From Celoporthe dispersa (lineage: Eukaryota > Ascomycota > Sordariomycetes > Diaporthales > Cryphonectriaceae), in NCBI GenBank assembly GCA_016584495.1, contig WAID01000006.1, positions 2,914,001 through 2,978,000 of the forward strand: DNA of 64,000 bases. The letters are read 5' to 3'. The notes beneath the pieces are model-generated. The model saw nothing but the letters and a program-made list of their open reading frames with translations. It was not told where the DNA came from and did not search any database. A program made the translations under genes and the position numbers. Positions 45,369 to 57,702 of this stretch are shown piece by piece (positions within the stretch are counted from its first letter, which is position 1; each line of letters begins with the position of its first letter).

Positions 45369-46363
45369 ATGACGCCGGCACCCAGGACCATCGGCGAGTT
45401 CTCGGTGCTCCCCCTGAGCATACCACCGCTGCCGTCGCACCCCCGCGCGGCCACCCACCACCTCTACCTGCGGCGCCACCAGCCCAGGACGCCCACCCCG
45501 GACGACGACCGCTGCCTGTTCGTGGCCAACATCCCCGTCGACAGCACCGAGCCCCACTTCCGCGCCGTCGTGGCCGGCCTCGTAGGCGCCGGCAGGTTCG
45601 AGTCGGTACGGTTCGAGGCAGACAGCAGAGCCGCCGCCTCCGCCGCCTCGCCCGAGCCCGCCCAGGCCGCACGGCTGTCTGCCGCCCTCGCGTCCAGAAA
45701 GCGGAAGCGGGGGGTGGCGGCGGCGGCGGCGGCTCCTCTGCGGACTCGGGCGACGAGGGCCAGGGCCCGGAGGAGGAGGAGGAGATCGCCCGGCTCCCCA
45801 CGGCGTGGACCCGCCCGCTCCACAGGAGTGGCAGCACCGCCGTGGTCGTCCTGGCCGACGGCAAGAGCGTCGACCTCGTCCTCAGGGCCGCCGCGAGGGC
45901 CCACAGGACCAACAAGCACCCCGTGTGGGGTGAGGGCGTGCAGGACAAGGTCCCGCCCCTGGGCTCGCGCTGGCTCGGCGCCCACAACAGGCTCGCCTAC
46001 CCGCCACCGGAGCTCCTGCGGCAGTCCGTCGACGCCTTCTTCGCCGTGTACAATCGCAGGGAGAAGGAGGCCGCCGAGCTGGCCCGGGCCCTGCGCAGCG
46101 AGCCCGACGAGGACGGGTTCGTCACCGTCACCAGGGGTAGCAGCCGCGCCGCCCCTGCGCGGCCGGGTGAGGCCGAGGAGGCGAGGAGGAAGATGCTGGA
46201 GAGGGAGCAGAGGAAGCGGGACGGCATGGGCAACTTCTACAGGTTCCAGCTGCGTGAGAGGAAGAAGGCCGAGCAGGCCGAGCTGATCAGGAAGTTCGAG
46301 GAGGACCGGAACAAGGTCCAGGCCATGAGGCAGAAGCGGGGGAGGTTCAGGCCTGAGACGTGA
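45369..46363 (+). CDS. RRP7: Ribosomal RNA-processing protein 7
   Basis: A small-subunit processome factor, part of the UtpC/CURI module, needed for 18S rRNA maturation in the nucleolus. The N-terminal half is a degenerate RRM beginning DRCLFVANIPVDSTEPHFR, with a long acidic/Gly insertion; its second half is GSTAVVVLADGKSVDLVLRAA. The C-terminal Rrp7 domain is diagnostic: DEDGFVTVTRG, then NFYRFQLRERKKAEQAELI, then RKFEEDRNKV and the terminal GRFRPET. No intron. One frame break: a G is missing in the run 45709-45714, which joins SRKRKRG to a poly-Gly stretch. The corrected length is 331 residues. Yeast RRP7 is essential, so a real frameshift here would be lethal; this supports sequence error. 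It shares a divergent promoter with the MFS gene. Confidence 0.93.
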
Positions 46364-47412
46364 CCTCTCCCCCTTCTCCCCCCCCCCTTATAACCCCCCC
46401 CCCAAAAAAAAACCTTTATGAGAGTTACCGCGCAGCCTGGGTCTCGCTGGTGCTGGGTGGGCTGCCGCGGCAGTCAGTCGCACATGGACCCTCGCAGGCA
46501 TCCCGCAAGGTGCGCAGACATGGAGCGTCCTGAGGACCACAAGGTGAGAGCCCCCCCCCCCTGCACACCCCTACATACATATATCCCGATACCTGGCATG
46601 TGACCATGATGAGCGCCGCGGGGCCAGCAAAGCATCGTCTCCCCATGGGATCCAGATACCATGCGGACGCCGACGCAGTGACGACGAAAACCGCGTCCAA
46701 TAACAATCTTCTCAACTCTGCTGAAGTCAAGCCTATTTCAACCTCCCGAGAGAACCTTTTTTTTTCTTTGTCCGGCACCACACACAGCCCGAGCTGACAA
46801 TTGTCATCCATCCTTCCTAGATCCAACCACCTGGGCCGGTGTCGTTCTGTGCACCCAAGCGAGACGGGACGAGAGGCGAGGAACAGGGTCTCTCGATTGG
46901 GCGGCGAGGCAGCACGGTGCTGTTCTTGTTATTACCGGACCAATACCCTCACTGGATGGACCACAGAGAGAGAGAGTGTGTGTGTGTGTGCGCGGTCGTG
47001 CGACTGTCGCTCGCTCTAGATCATTTGCCTGCCATGAACAATCGAGTGGCAGCTGATAGCAGAAGTGGACTGGGCCGCCTGTCAACCTGAGTACCCGATA
47101 AAGAAAGAATAAAAGAAGGGAAGGAAGGAAAAAAAAGACCGTCCCGACCATCGTGTGAAGTATAAGATTTCCGAGTCTGGATACCCTCACCGAGTTTTAT
47201 GTCCTCAGGATTCCCAACGCCTCTCTCACCTGAGAGCTACAAGACCAGCACCTTTTTTTCCTTCCCCCACTCTCGCTCTTTTTCTTACACGGAAGCAAAC
47301 TTTCACTAGAGCAAAGAAAGAACCCAGTTCTAGTTCTGTAGGGCAGATGGTGACCCAATGTTAATTGTGTTTGGCACAAGTGCTGTACCGCCACGTGGTA
47401 CCCTCCACATCA
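46364..47412. other. Spacer between convergent RRP7 and 5-oxoprolinase
   Basis: 1.05 kb with C- and A-runs at 46379-46412 (RRP7 3' UTR), a GA/GT stretch at 46966-46991 and A-rich DNA. Nothing coding. Confidence 0.6.
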
Positions 47413-50400
47413 TCAGACCTGCAGGGCCGTGTCCTCCCTCGCAGCATGGCTCCCCTTTCTCCAGCCCTGTGTCGGATCCGCAGCCTGACCGAGGTGCCTC
47501 TTGGCCTCCCCGACCTTGCCCCACCCACCTCCCCCCGGGCGTGTGGATGATGATCCTGTCCCCGGCCTTCATCGGGGCGCTGTTCTTGGCGCCGAGGTTG
47601 ATGTGTCTCTCCTCGTATTCGACCTCCTCCTCCTCCTCCTCCTCCTCCTCCACCTCCTTCTTCTCTCTCTGCCCGCCCGCGCCGTTGCGGCCCTGCTGCT
47701 TGAGCCGCCGGAGCTGTCTTGCCCAGCTGGCCTTCTCGACCTTCCTCACCCACACGTTCAGCCCACAGGCTGCATCCTCCCCGCCGGCCAGCCCGTACGG
47801 GTGATAGACGCGCCGCTCGCTGAGGATAGACACCTGCACCGGGATCCGGAACTCAATGTCCCGCACGACGCCGTCTCCGCCGCGGTGCTGTCCGTCGCCG
47901 CCCGACCCCTCCCGGATGGAGAACTCCCGCAGGAGCACGGGGTACCGCCTCTCGAAGACCTCCGAGTCCGTGATGCGCGTGTTGGTCATGTGCGTGTGCA
48001 CGCCGCTGGTGCCGTCCCAGTGAGGGCCGGCCCCGGACCCGCCCGCGATGGTCTCGTAGTAGCCGAACCCCTTCACCTCGTCCTGGCCGGCCACGTTGCC
48101 GCCGAAGCCGAAGGTGAGGTTGTTGCAGTCGCCCTGGGAGGCGGCGCAGGCCTGGAAGGCCTTGAAGATGACGTCGGTGACGCGCTGGGAGGTGAGGACG
48201 TTGCCGCCCACGACGGCGGCGTGGTCCGAGGGGGAGAGGAGGGATTTGGGGGGATCTTGACCTGGATCGGCTTCAGGCAGCCCTGGTTCAGGGGGATGTC
48301 TTCTGAGATGAGGCAGCGGAGGCAGTAGATGATGGCGCTGTGTGTGTGTGCGCGCGCGCGTGTCGTGTGGTTTGGTGTCAGCGGAGGTCCCGGGGGAGCA
48401 GCGCGCGGGAGATGGGTACGGGAGATGGGGCGGGTGGACTCTCTTACCTGTACGTCACGGCCTCTGGGGCGTTGATGTTGCCATACACCTCGGCACCGGT
48501 GCCCTCGAAATCGAAGACGGCCTCGCCCCTGTCGGCGTCGATGGTGACCTTTAGGGCGATAGGGCTCCCGTCGTCCATAAAGTCGACAGCCGACAGGTCC
48601 CTGCCCTCGAACTTGCTGCTCACGCCCCTGAGGAGCCTCCGCACGCAGGCCTCGGCGTTGTCCTGGATCTTCTTCATGTAGAACATGACAGCGTCCTCGC
48701 CGTACTCGGAGATCAGGCCCTCGATCAGGGAGATGCCCTTCTGGTTCGCAGAGACCTGCGCCCGCAGGTCGTTGATGTTGTCGGCCAGGCACCGGGTCCC
48801 GCTGCACCCGGGGTGCCTGGCAGGCTCGTCGTAGAAGAGCTCGACGACGCGCTGCTCGTCAAAGGACCCCCGGCTGACGAGCTTCTCGCTCCTGATGGCG
48901 GCGCCCTCCTGGAAGAGCTCGCGCGAGTGCGGCGGCATGCTGCCCGCGGTGATCCCGCCAATATCGGCGTGGTGCGCCCTCGACGCGGCGTAGAAGAGGA
49001 TCTTCTCTCCCTTCTCGTCAAAGGCGGGCATCGTGAGCGTGACGTCAGGCAGGTGCGTCCCGCCGTACGACGGGTGGTTGGAGATGATCACGTCGCCCCT
49101 CTCCAGGTCGCCCTTCCAGATCTCGGCCTGCCGCTTGACGCAGGTCCCCATCGAGCCCAGGTGCACGGGCAGGTGGGGCGCGTTCGCGACCAGCCCTCCG
49201 GCCGCGTCGAAGATGGCACACGAGAAGTCGAGCCGCTCCTTGACGTTGGTGCTCACGCTCGTCTTCTGGAGCGCCCTGCCCATCTGCTCCGCGATCGCCA
49301 TGAAGCGGTGCCCGAAGATGCTGAGCAGGATAGGGTCGACCTCCCGCCCCGGCCCGTCGTCCCCCGCTGGTTCGTCACCGTCCGCCCCCCTGCCCCTGCT
49401 GTCGGTGATGTTGATCACGACGTGTGTCGCGAGGATAACAGCCTCGGCGCCGGGCGTGACGACGATTGTCTGCGTGCCATCTGCCAGCACCGCCGGCCCG
49501 CTGACGACCGTCCCGACGTCAAGGTCGCCGAGCCGGTAGATGGGCGTGTGCTTCCGGCCGCCCTCAAAGTACACCTGCGCAGCCGAGTGCTGCCTCTCCG
49601 GGGAGACGTCGTGCCGCACCAGGTCCCTGAGCTGCTGGTCGACGGTCTTCTCCTCGTACCTGGAGCTCTTCCCGATGCCCCGCACCCGCACGTCGTCGAC
49701 AATGATGTCCCGGTCGTCGAGGGTGAACCCGAACTCGTATCGGTGGTGTCTCACAAACGCCTTTCCGAATGCCCAGTCCGTGCCGCCACCGCCGCCGCCG
49801 CCGTCGAGGTGCTCCCTGGCGTCCTCCTCGCTGGGCCTCACGATCATCAGGGCGGACTCCGTGCCGCGGTATCGCATGTTCAGGTACTCCTCGAACACGA
49901 TGTCCTTGTCGTCGAAGCCCTGGTCCTGCAGCGCCCTGCGGGACTTCTCCCGCAGCGCCCCCATCTTCTCCCTGAGCCCGTCCACGACCTCGCCCCGCCC
50001 GTCCGCAGGCCACACCGCCGAGTCGGGCTCCTGCCGCTCGTCGACGACATCCGCCAGCGCCATGCCGTATGCAGACAGCACGGAGGAGTAGCGGTGCACC
50101 AGGATCTGCCTGACCCCGAGCGCGTCGGCGATGGCGACCGCGTGCTGGCCCCCGGCGCCGCCAAAGGTGGCCAGCCGGTGCTTGGACGAGTCGTGGCCCT
50201 TGGCCTCGGTGATGGAGCGGATAGGGCGGGTCATGCTCTCGTTGGCGACGGCCAGGAACCCGTACGCCACCTCGTCGACCGACATGGCCCGGCCCGTCTC
50301 CTCGTTCACCTGGTCCGCCAGCGCCCGCAGGGCTCCTCTCGCTGGCCGCCAGGTCGAGGCCCTCATCCTCGTTCCTGCCGAAGATCCTGGGGAAGAACCC

Positions 50401-51711
50401 GGGCAGCAGCCTTCCCAGGTATAAGTTGGCATCGGTGACGGTGGCGGGGCCACCCTTGCGGTAGCATGCCGGGCCTGGGTGGGCGCCGGCCGACTCAGGT
50501 CCTACCACGAACAGGCCGTTCCTGAAGAATAGCCTCGAGCCGCCGCCGGCCGCGACCGTGTTGATGTCCAGCTGTGGCGACTGGATGGTGACGCCGGCCG
50601 TCGTGGTCTCGAAGGTGTGGTCGTAGCGGCCCTCGCCGTACCTCGAGACGTCGGTGCTCGTCCCGCCCATGTCGAAGCCGATGACGGGGATCCTCGTGAC
50701 GGGGTCATACGACGTGGTGGCGTAGCCGACCACGCCGCCGGCGGGGCCCGACAGGATAGCCCTGAGGCCCGTGAACCTGTCCACGTCGACCAGGCCGCCG
50801 TCGCTCTGCATGAACTCGCACCTGGCGCCCCGGTCGCTGTCGGGGTCCCGCCTCACGCCCCTGGTGCCGAGCCCGCCCTCGAAGCCGCGCTGGAAGCCGT
50901 CGATGTACTTCCTGATGGCCGGCGTCAGGTAGGCGTCCGCGCAGACCGACGTCGCCCTCGGGACGAGCTTGATCATGGGCATGAGCTCGGAGCTGAGCGA
51001 GACGTGCTGGAAGCCCATCTCCCGGGCGATCCGCCCCACGACGGCCTCGTGGTCCGGGAACGTGTACGCGTGCATCAGGCACACGGCGATGCTGCGGATG
51101 CCCTTGTCGTGGACGGCCCGCAGCTGCGCCCGCACCGCCGCCTCGGAGGGCCTCTGCAGGATCCGCACCGCCTCGCCCGACAGGCCCATCACGACGTCGG
51201 CGGTGGCAGCGGCGCTGTCCCCCGCCCTGGCGGCCACCCTGGTCGGGTTCCGGGCGGGGTCCTCGGCGTAGTCCTCGAGGGTGACGCGCTCGTCGACCTC
51301 GACGACCTCCGAGTACAGCACGTCGGGCTTCCGGATGGCCAGGTCGAAGATCCTGGGGCGGGACTGGTTGCCAATGAGGAGGCAGTCCCGGAAGCCCCGG
51401 GTCACGACCAGGGCGACCCTCTCCCCCTTCCTCTCGAGGAGGGCGTTGGTGGCGACCGTGGTGCCCATGCGGATGGAGTCGAGCCGGGAGGTGTCGAGGG
51501 CCTCGCCGCGGGGGATCTCGCGGCCCAGGAAGTGCGACATGATGCGGCGGATGCCCTCGAGGGGCGCGTCGTCGTAGTTGGCCGGGTCCTCGGAGAGGAG
51601 CTTGATGACGACGTCCTCGCCGCACAGGCTGCCCACGCAGTCTGTAAAGGTGCCGCCCCTGTCGATGGCGACGCGGATGCCCCTGCTGTCTTGTTTCTGT
51701 GTGGAACCCAT
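47413..51711 (-). CDS. OXP1: 5-oxoprolinase (ATP-hydrolysing)
   Basis: Converts 5-oxo-L-proline to glutamate with ATP in the cytosol, closing the gamma-glutamyl cycle of glutathione breakdown. The order is Hydantoinase N (VAIDRGGTFTDCVG, RMGTTVATNALLERKGERV), HyuA (SGPAGGVVGYATT, GFDMGGTSTDVSRY, GPESAGAHPGPACYRKGGP, FGGAGGQHA) and HyuB (DPILLSIFGHRFMAIAEQMG, SNHPSYGGTHLPDVTL, HHADIGG, then FGFGGNVAGQ). One intron on the minus strand, 48447-48338. Three frame breaks: an extra base near 50335-50341 (not a simple run), a G missing (forward 48248-48253), and a G extra (forward 47531-47536). Correcting the last moves the stop from 47330 to 47413 and restores TPGGGGWG. The length is 1,395 residues, longer than usual because of a Lys/Glu-rich insertion near the C-terminus. 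The start at 51711 immediately precedes the conserved N-terminus. Confidence 0.94.
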
Positions 51712-53168
51712 GCTTGTGCTTGTGCGAGAGGGAGGGAGGGAGGGAGGATGAGGAAGAAAGTCTGTCTAATCTCAGACGGTACAGGATCGCAACATGACTT
51801 TTGGAAGCCCTGGATCAGTAACGAATTGATTACGTATCTGATGTGCTGAGGTGAAGATACCGCAAAAGGAAACCAAGGCAGGCAGGCAGTGATGAGGGAG
51901 GGGATTCAGAGACGACCCGTCCTGGTGATGAGAAATACAGGCAGGTGTGCCCCCCCCCTCTCACGGCCACCCGCCTCTTCTTTCCTTGTCTGCACATTCC
52001 CACGTGTGGGTTGTGTCGTCATGCCGGAGCCGAGGAGCGCTGTTCTTATCTTATCTCCGGCGTTCCGGGTCTCCGCAGCGGGCATCGACTTCCCGGTGTC
52101 CTGTCGGAGCCGTGAGAAAAAGGAAGGAAAATGTATACAATGCAGGACTTGTGGAGAGAAAGGTCTCGGCTTGAGTCGGCCACCCAACCTGCCATCATCA
52201 ATAATTTCATCTACACAACCCAAGACGGTGGTGGGTGAGTGACCAAACAACACAGACGCGGCCCAGAGAATCTATATCTTATAGAACGCCCTCGATCCCT
52301 CATCCTGTTCTCCCTCGATCTTCATAGCTCTTGGTTGGTTTTTTAGGCCTCTCGTCGTGCATCTTGCGCCCTTTCCCGCCCCTACAGACTCGTCGCATCC
52401 CGTCCCCAGCAGTGAACCGTCCCCCCATCATATTCATTAGTCTGGACAATAAGAAAAGAGTCGTACCCAAAGCATGTAAAGGTCCAAGAGGAAGAAGAAT
52501 TTTTCTTTCAAAGCCTCATGATGCCCGCCCGCATCACCTCCGCAACAGCATGCAGACCCTTGCTTTTTGTTTTATGAAAATAAAAATAAAAAAATAAAAT
52601 GAAAACAAGAGCAATATGCAGTGGGTAGGGCAAGCAAATCGCGAAAAAAGGTGGTATCATCGTGGTTTTGATGCTTGGGCCTGCTTGCTTTATAAGAAGA
52701 GGCAGGGGAAACAGAAAACAGGAAACAAAAGAGAAAGAAAAAGAAAAAGGGAATAAGCAAAGGAAAAAGAAGAAGAGAGGACTGCCCGGGGAGAAGGGGG
52801 GGGGGGCTTTGCTCTCCTCTCCAGCTCAGCCAGCCTACGGATCGCACATGATGGATGTACAAACTCTGCCGGCCATCCTCACGAGATGAAGCATCATGGA
52901 CAACAACAGCACAAGAGAGTATGGTCCACCTGCTGGCTTCCACACAATTTTGACTTTGAAATTCCTCACCCCCTTTGGGGATATAACGCCAGGCCGTGCC
53001 AGGCCGTGCCAGACCCCCGCCCCTCGTATCCGCTGTAAATCTTCAATAGCCATTGATGATAAGACATGCTAAGTGAAGTCGTCTCTCCCAAGCCCAACAT
53101 ACTCCGGCTAATGTACCCTACATACCCATGGAATGCCTCAGGCGGCTCGGTCTCGAGACCGGCGCCCC
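51712..53168. other. 5-oxoprolinase promoter and pom1 3' flank
   Basis: 1.46 kb with no gene. GGGA repeats (51731-51746) lie directly upstream of the 5-oxoprolinase start. Purine-rich DNA (52720-52800) sits nearer the pom1 end. Confidence 0.6.
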
Positions 53169-56100
53169 CTAGGCACGTCGGCTTGCCATGGCGGCAGTCG
53201 CTCCCGCCGAGGCCAGGTCCTGCTTGGAGCTGACGCTGCGACCCGCAGCCCGCGGGAGGCCGCTGCTGATACCCCCGCCGCCGATGCCGCCGCCGCCGCC
53301 GCCGCCAGTGGTCCCGGTGCTTGTGCGCTTGGGCGGGATGGTATAGACACCCGATGGCCGCCTCGAGTGGGCGGCCGTCGTGGCGCTGGGCTTGAGCGGG
53401 CTGGAGCCGACGCTGAATACCCCTGATGCGTCCTTGACGGGCCGGATGCTGGAGCTGACCCTCATGCTCGCCGCGGCCGCCGGGGGCTCCGGGAGGGGCC
53501 GGGGGGTAGAGATGGTGTTGTGGCGCTTGATGGGCGACTGCTCGCGGACGGTGGCCATCCGGGGCGCAGGCGCGGGCATCTTCTGGCCCGTGATGAACTC
53601 GTGGCGGATGGCCTCCTCGGGCTTCATCCGCCGGTCGGGGTCCCACCTCAGACACCGGCTGATGAAGTCGAGGAAGGCCTCGTCGTCGCACTTGAGCGCC
53701 TGCTGCAGGGTCTTGGAGGAGGGCCGCCGCCTCCGGCCCTTGGAGGAGACCGTGAGGCGCGGCTTGCCCATGGAGTCGAAGAACAGCTTCTTCCTCGTGC
53801 TCTTCTCGATCAGGTGCTTCTCGGGGGCCCAAACACCTCCATGATGCAGGCCAGCTGCTCCTGCTCGTTCTCGCCGGGGAATATGGGGACGCCCGTGTAC
53901 AGCTCGGCCAGGATGCAGCCGAGGCTCCACATGTCGATGGGCAGGCCGTACGACATCCCCAGGATGACCTCGGGCGACCGGTAGAAGCGGGACTGGATGT
54001 AGGTGTAGACCTTCTCGTTCTCGAAGCAGCTGGAGCCGAAGTCGATGACCTTGAGCTCGGTGTGCATGGGGTGCCGCAGGAGGATGTTCTCGGGCTTGAG
54101 GTCGCAGTGGATGACCTTCTTCTGCTTCAGGAGGTTGAGGGAGCTGAGCATCTGCTTCGTGAAGCGCCGGATCATCTTGAGGGAGAAGCCGCGGAACGCG
54201 TTCGCCTTGATGAACTCGTAGAGGTTCATGTCGAGGAGCTCGGTGGAGATGCAGAGGTGCTCGCGGAAGTAGAAGCTGTGGGTGAAGTTGACCATGCTGT
54301 GCCTGTTCTTGGGGTCCTAGAGAGAGAGAGAGAAAACGTGTCAGCAACGCCGCCGCCGGGATCTCACACCAACGAGGTGGACACAGGGGCCGCCGGCTTA
54401 CCCATTCGCGGAGCTTCTGTAGGATGTTGACCTCGACCAGGGCCTGTTGGTGGAACCGCTTCTTGTTCCTGATGATCTTGACCGCGACCAGGACGCCCGT
54501 CTTGTGGTCGATGCACCGCACGACCTGCCCAAAGCTCCCCCTTCCCGAGGACGTCGACGATCTCGTACCGGTAGGCGAGGTGGTCCCCGATGATGATGCT
54601 ATAGTCCCCACGGTCGTCGTCGTAGCCAAAGTTGGGGGCCTTGGAGTGGAGGTCGCCGACGACCTTCTGCGCGTTCTGGGTCCCGCAGAAGTAGATGTCC
54701 TTGTAGTCGATGATCTCCCCCCGCTCGTAGATGTTCAGCATGGCGATCCGGATGGCCTCCTGGGGGCCCACGCGCTCCTTGGGCGTGGCACGCCTCCGGA
54801 GCGTGTCGAGCGTCTTGGCCGCGAGCTCTGTCTCCTTCCGCCGGCTGCCGAGCTTCTTCATCTCCTCCTCGGCGATCAGGTCATCCCTGTCGAGGTCGGT
54901 GCTGAACGCCACCTCGCCCTGCTGCTGTATCTTGGTCGTCGAGGCCTTGGACCGCAGGAACTTCTGCATGACGGACGTGGAGGAGGCGGCCGGGCGGGTG
55001 CCCGTGCTGTCCGCGGTGTTGTCAGCCCTCGGGGGGCGGCCTGCTGCGTTCTGTGCCGCGGGGCTCTGGGACGCGTCGCTCTTGTTCCTGCCGTGCTGGT
55101 GCTGCGACCCCGAGCTCACGCCGTTCAGGCTCGCGCTGGAGGCCTTCCGCCGCGCGGCATCGAGCTGAGGCCCGCTGGGCTTTGCCGAGACGCTCGGGCT
55201 GCCCGTCTTTGCTGCCACCGAGTTCCCGGTAGTAGCGGAGATCGGGATGCGCGGCGGCGGCATCGCGTCGTGTCTGGTGCTGGCGTGGTCGGCGTGTTTC
55301 TCTGTCTTGGAGCTGCTCCGCTTCCAGGACAGGGACAGCTTCTCCTCCGCAGGGTGGTCATGGACGAGGGCGTCTGCGGCTCGTCGGGGCTGGACTGCTG
55401 GGCCGGAGACTTGGTGCCTGGTTTTGTCGCCGACCCCTTGGACACCGACTTGGACGGCTGTCTCTGGGCACGCGGGCCCGACGGCTTTGACTGTGCCGGG
55501 GTGTTGTTATTGGCCAGCTCCTCCGCCACGCGCACATCGCTGCCGGTCTGGGACCTCTTGAAGTAGGGCTGGTCGAACCCGCCCTCCTTGGGGACGGAGG
55601 AGGAGAGGTAGGGCGAGACGGACGGCTTCACGACGCCGGCGCTGACCGACTCTGCGCTGCTCGTATCGGCAAAGCGGGCTCTCCAGCCGGTTCGGCTGGT
55701 GTACGGAGCTGGTGCTCCGGTAATGCGCGGCAACCTCTTTCCTCTTGGGAAAGAAGGTGCTCCTGGAGGCCGTCATCGGGGTCGACGGCGTCTTCGCGGT
55801 CTGCCGGGCGGGGGGCGAGCTGACCTTGCGCTCGGGGTGGGCCGGGCTCTGCTGCAGCCTGGCGATCTTGTTGACCGTCGGGGTGCTGAGCGGCCCCACG
55901 GTGAGCGGCGGGAGGTTCATCGGCTTGAAGTTCCTCCTGCTGGGCTGTACCGGCTGCGCCTTCTCGGGCTGGGGCTTCTTCTCGGGATCGGCGGCCGTGT
56001 TCTGCGGCACGGCCTTGCGCGTGCTCGGCTTGCGCTGCACCCTTGCCTTCTCCTGCGCGGTAGGCCCCGACAGGCTGCCCGTCGAGGTGCTGCTCCGGAG

Positions 56101-57702
56101 GCTGCTCGAGTCGAGCCCCCCGAAGTTGGACTTCCTCTTGTCCAGGAAGGTCAGCTCGGCGGGCGAGTCCTTGGGCGACTCGTACGCCTTCGGGATGGCA
56201 GGGACGGGCGGCACGTCCTCCTCGTCGTCGTTGTTGGACGCCGGGAGGCTGCTGGCCGACTTGGGCGCGGGCAGCCGGGAGCTGCCCGCCTGCTGGGCGC
56301 GCGGCTGTAGTGACCCGGTCGACGTGCGGACGGTGTTGTTGCTGGTGACGGAGGCGACGGAGATGGAGCTGTAGGACTTGCGGTTGGGATCCGGCGTCGT
56401 CCTCTGGGAGGACGGCGTGGAGGTCTTGCGCGGCAGCATCGAGGGCGAGCGCGAGGAGGGCCGGTCCGTGGGCGGCGGCGGGGGCTGCAGGATCATCGCG
56501 CTGGCCGGGGGCTCGGCGGTCTGGGCATCAGCGGGAGGCATGAACGACCGCCGCTTCAGCCTCTGCGTGTCCGTGGGGCTGATCGTCCTCGCGCCGAGGC
56601 CGGACGCGTGGTGGGCAGGGTGGCCAGGCACCACCGACATCCGCCTCACGGAGGCGGGTGTGGTCGCGCCTGTCTTGCCGGCCCTCGGAGAGCAGGGAGG
56701 TGCGGCCGACGCCGTGCCCTGGTCGACCGAGAGGGTGCTGTCGGCAGACGCGCTGGACTGGCTGATCCGCAGCGGCGGGGGCTGCGACAGCGTCTTGAGC
56801 TTGGCGGCCCGGGACGCAGTCATGTTGCGCGAGGTGTCAGAATAGCGGGCGGCGCTGTCGATGGAAGAGCGTGTAGAGTCGGCCCCGGCCTGGTCCGTAG
56901 CCGTGCCTAGGCTTGGGCGCCGGCGCACCCCCAGGCCGCTGCCCGGTTCCGCCGCAGGCTCGAGCAGGCCCGGGCCCAGCGACTTCCTCGGCTGCTTCCC
57001 GATGAGGGTGGTGTTCGAGATGGGGGGATGCTGGTTCTGGCGGCGAGGGCGTATCGTGGCCTGGTCGCGGGTGCTGGTGGTGGTGTCGCTCGTCCGGGGA
57101 GACCGTAGAGGCCGTCGACGAGATGCTGGTCTGCCTGTTGGACACGCTGGGTCTCCTGAAGACGGGGCCGACCCGCGCCCGCACTACTGGTTGCTGCTGC
57201 TGCTGCTGCTGCTGTGCCGGCGGCGGCGGCACCTGCTGGTGCTCACGCTGGTGCTGGCCCTGATGCTGGACCGGGGCCCGGGCGGCCATGGCGCCGCGGA
57301 AGGTGTTGGGTCTCTCGACCATCCTGCTGGGGCCGCCGAGACCCTGCGCCTCGAGGATGCTGCCTTCGCCGGTCGGGGAGGGGGAACTGTGTCAACTCGA
57401 GCTCTCCAGACGCAGATTCTATGCTGGTCTGGAAATCATCGAAGCTGACTTCGGGGGAGAAAGGCGTAGTGGGTGGAGTCGTCCTGTTCTATCGCATGGG
57501 GGTTGGAGACGGCACCGCTAGCAGGACCATTGTGGCCAAAGGAGAAGAGCGAGTGGTTGTTGGAAGAGGAGGCGGAGAGCATGGGGGGACTCTCGATCAC
57601 GGAGGAGCGCCTCGCGTGGAGGTGGTGCTTGGTGGGACTGGGGATCTCTCGGCTCCTGTTCCTGAGACGGGAGAGCCCAAGCTTGTCAGCGACAGGCGCC
57701 AT
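53169..57702 (-). CDS. pom1: DYRK-family cell-polarity kinase Pom1
   Basis: A dual-specificity kinase of the DYRK2/Pom1 class; fission yeast Pom1 forms cortical gradients that control cell size and polarity. A long disordered Ser/Pro/Gln-rich N-terminus (about 900 residues) precedes the DYRK-homology box (EIIDYKDIYFCGTQNAQK) and kinase: RYEIVDVLGKGSFGQVV, AVKIIRNKKRFH, VIHCDLKPENILL, KVIDFGSSCF, and the activation loop YTYIQSRFYRSPEV, whose second Tyr is the autophosphorylation site. GLPIDMWSLGCILAELYTG and GENEQEQLACIMEV follow. Intron 54401-54317. Seven frame breaks: extra base at (forward) 57460-57462, 57380-57384, 57022-57027, 55676-55678 and 54537-54541; missing base near 55344-55348 and at 53823-53827. 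The corrected length is 1,481 residues. Gln and Gly tracts are coded by triplet repeats. The start at 57702 gives MAPVADKLGLSRLRNRS. Confidence 0.9.

Noticed and set aside
40976..46363. The MOSC fusion, MFS exporter and neighbours as a biosynthetic or resistance cluster
   Set aside because: No backbone enzyme, regulator or tailoring enzyme accompanies them, and the flanking genes (methyltransferase, RRP7) are housekeeping types. The MOSC/MFS pairing alone is too weak.
48813..50438. Long open frame (541 codons) on the plus strand, antisense to 5-oxoprolinase
   Set aside because: It is a shadow of GC-rich codon usage: its Val/Leu/Arg/Pro-rich translation has no domain, while the opposite strand carries continuous 5-oxoprolinase motifs. 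Similar antisense frames over GH78, pom1, the deaminase and the tannase were rejected for the same reason.
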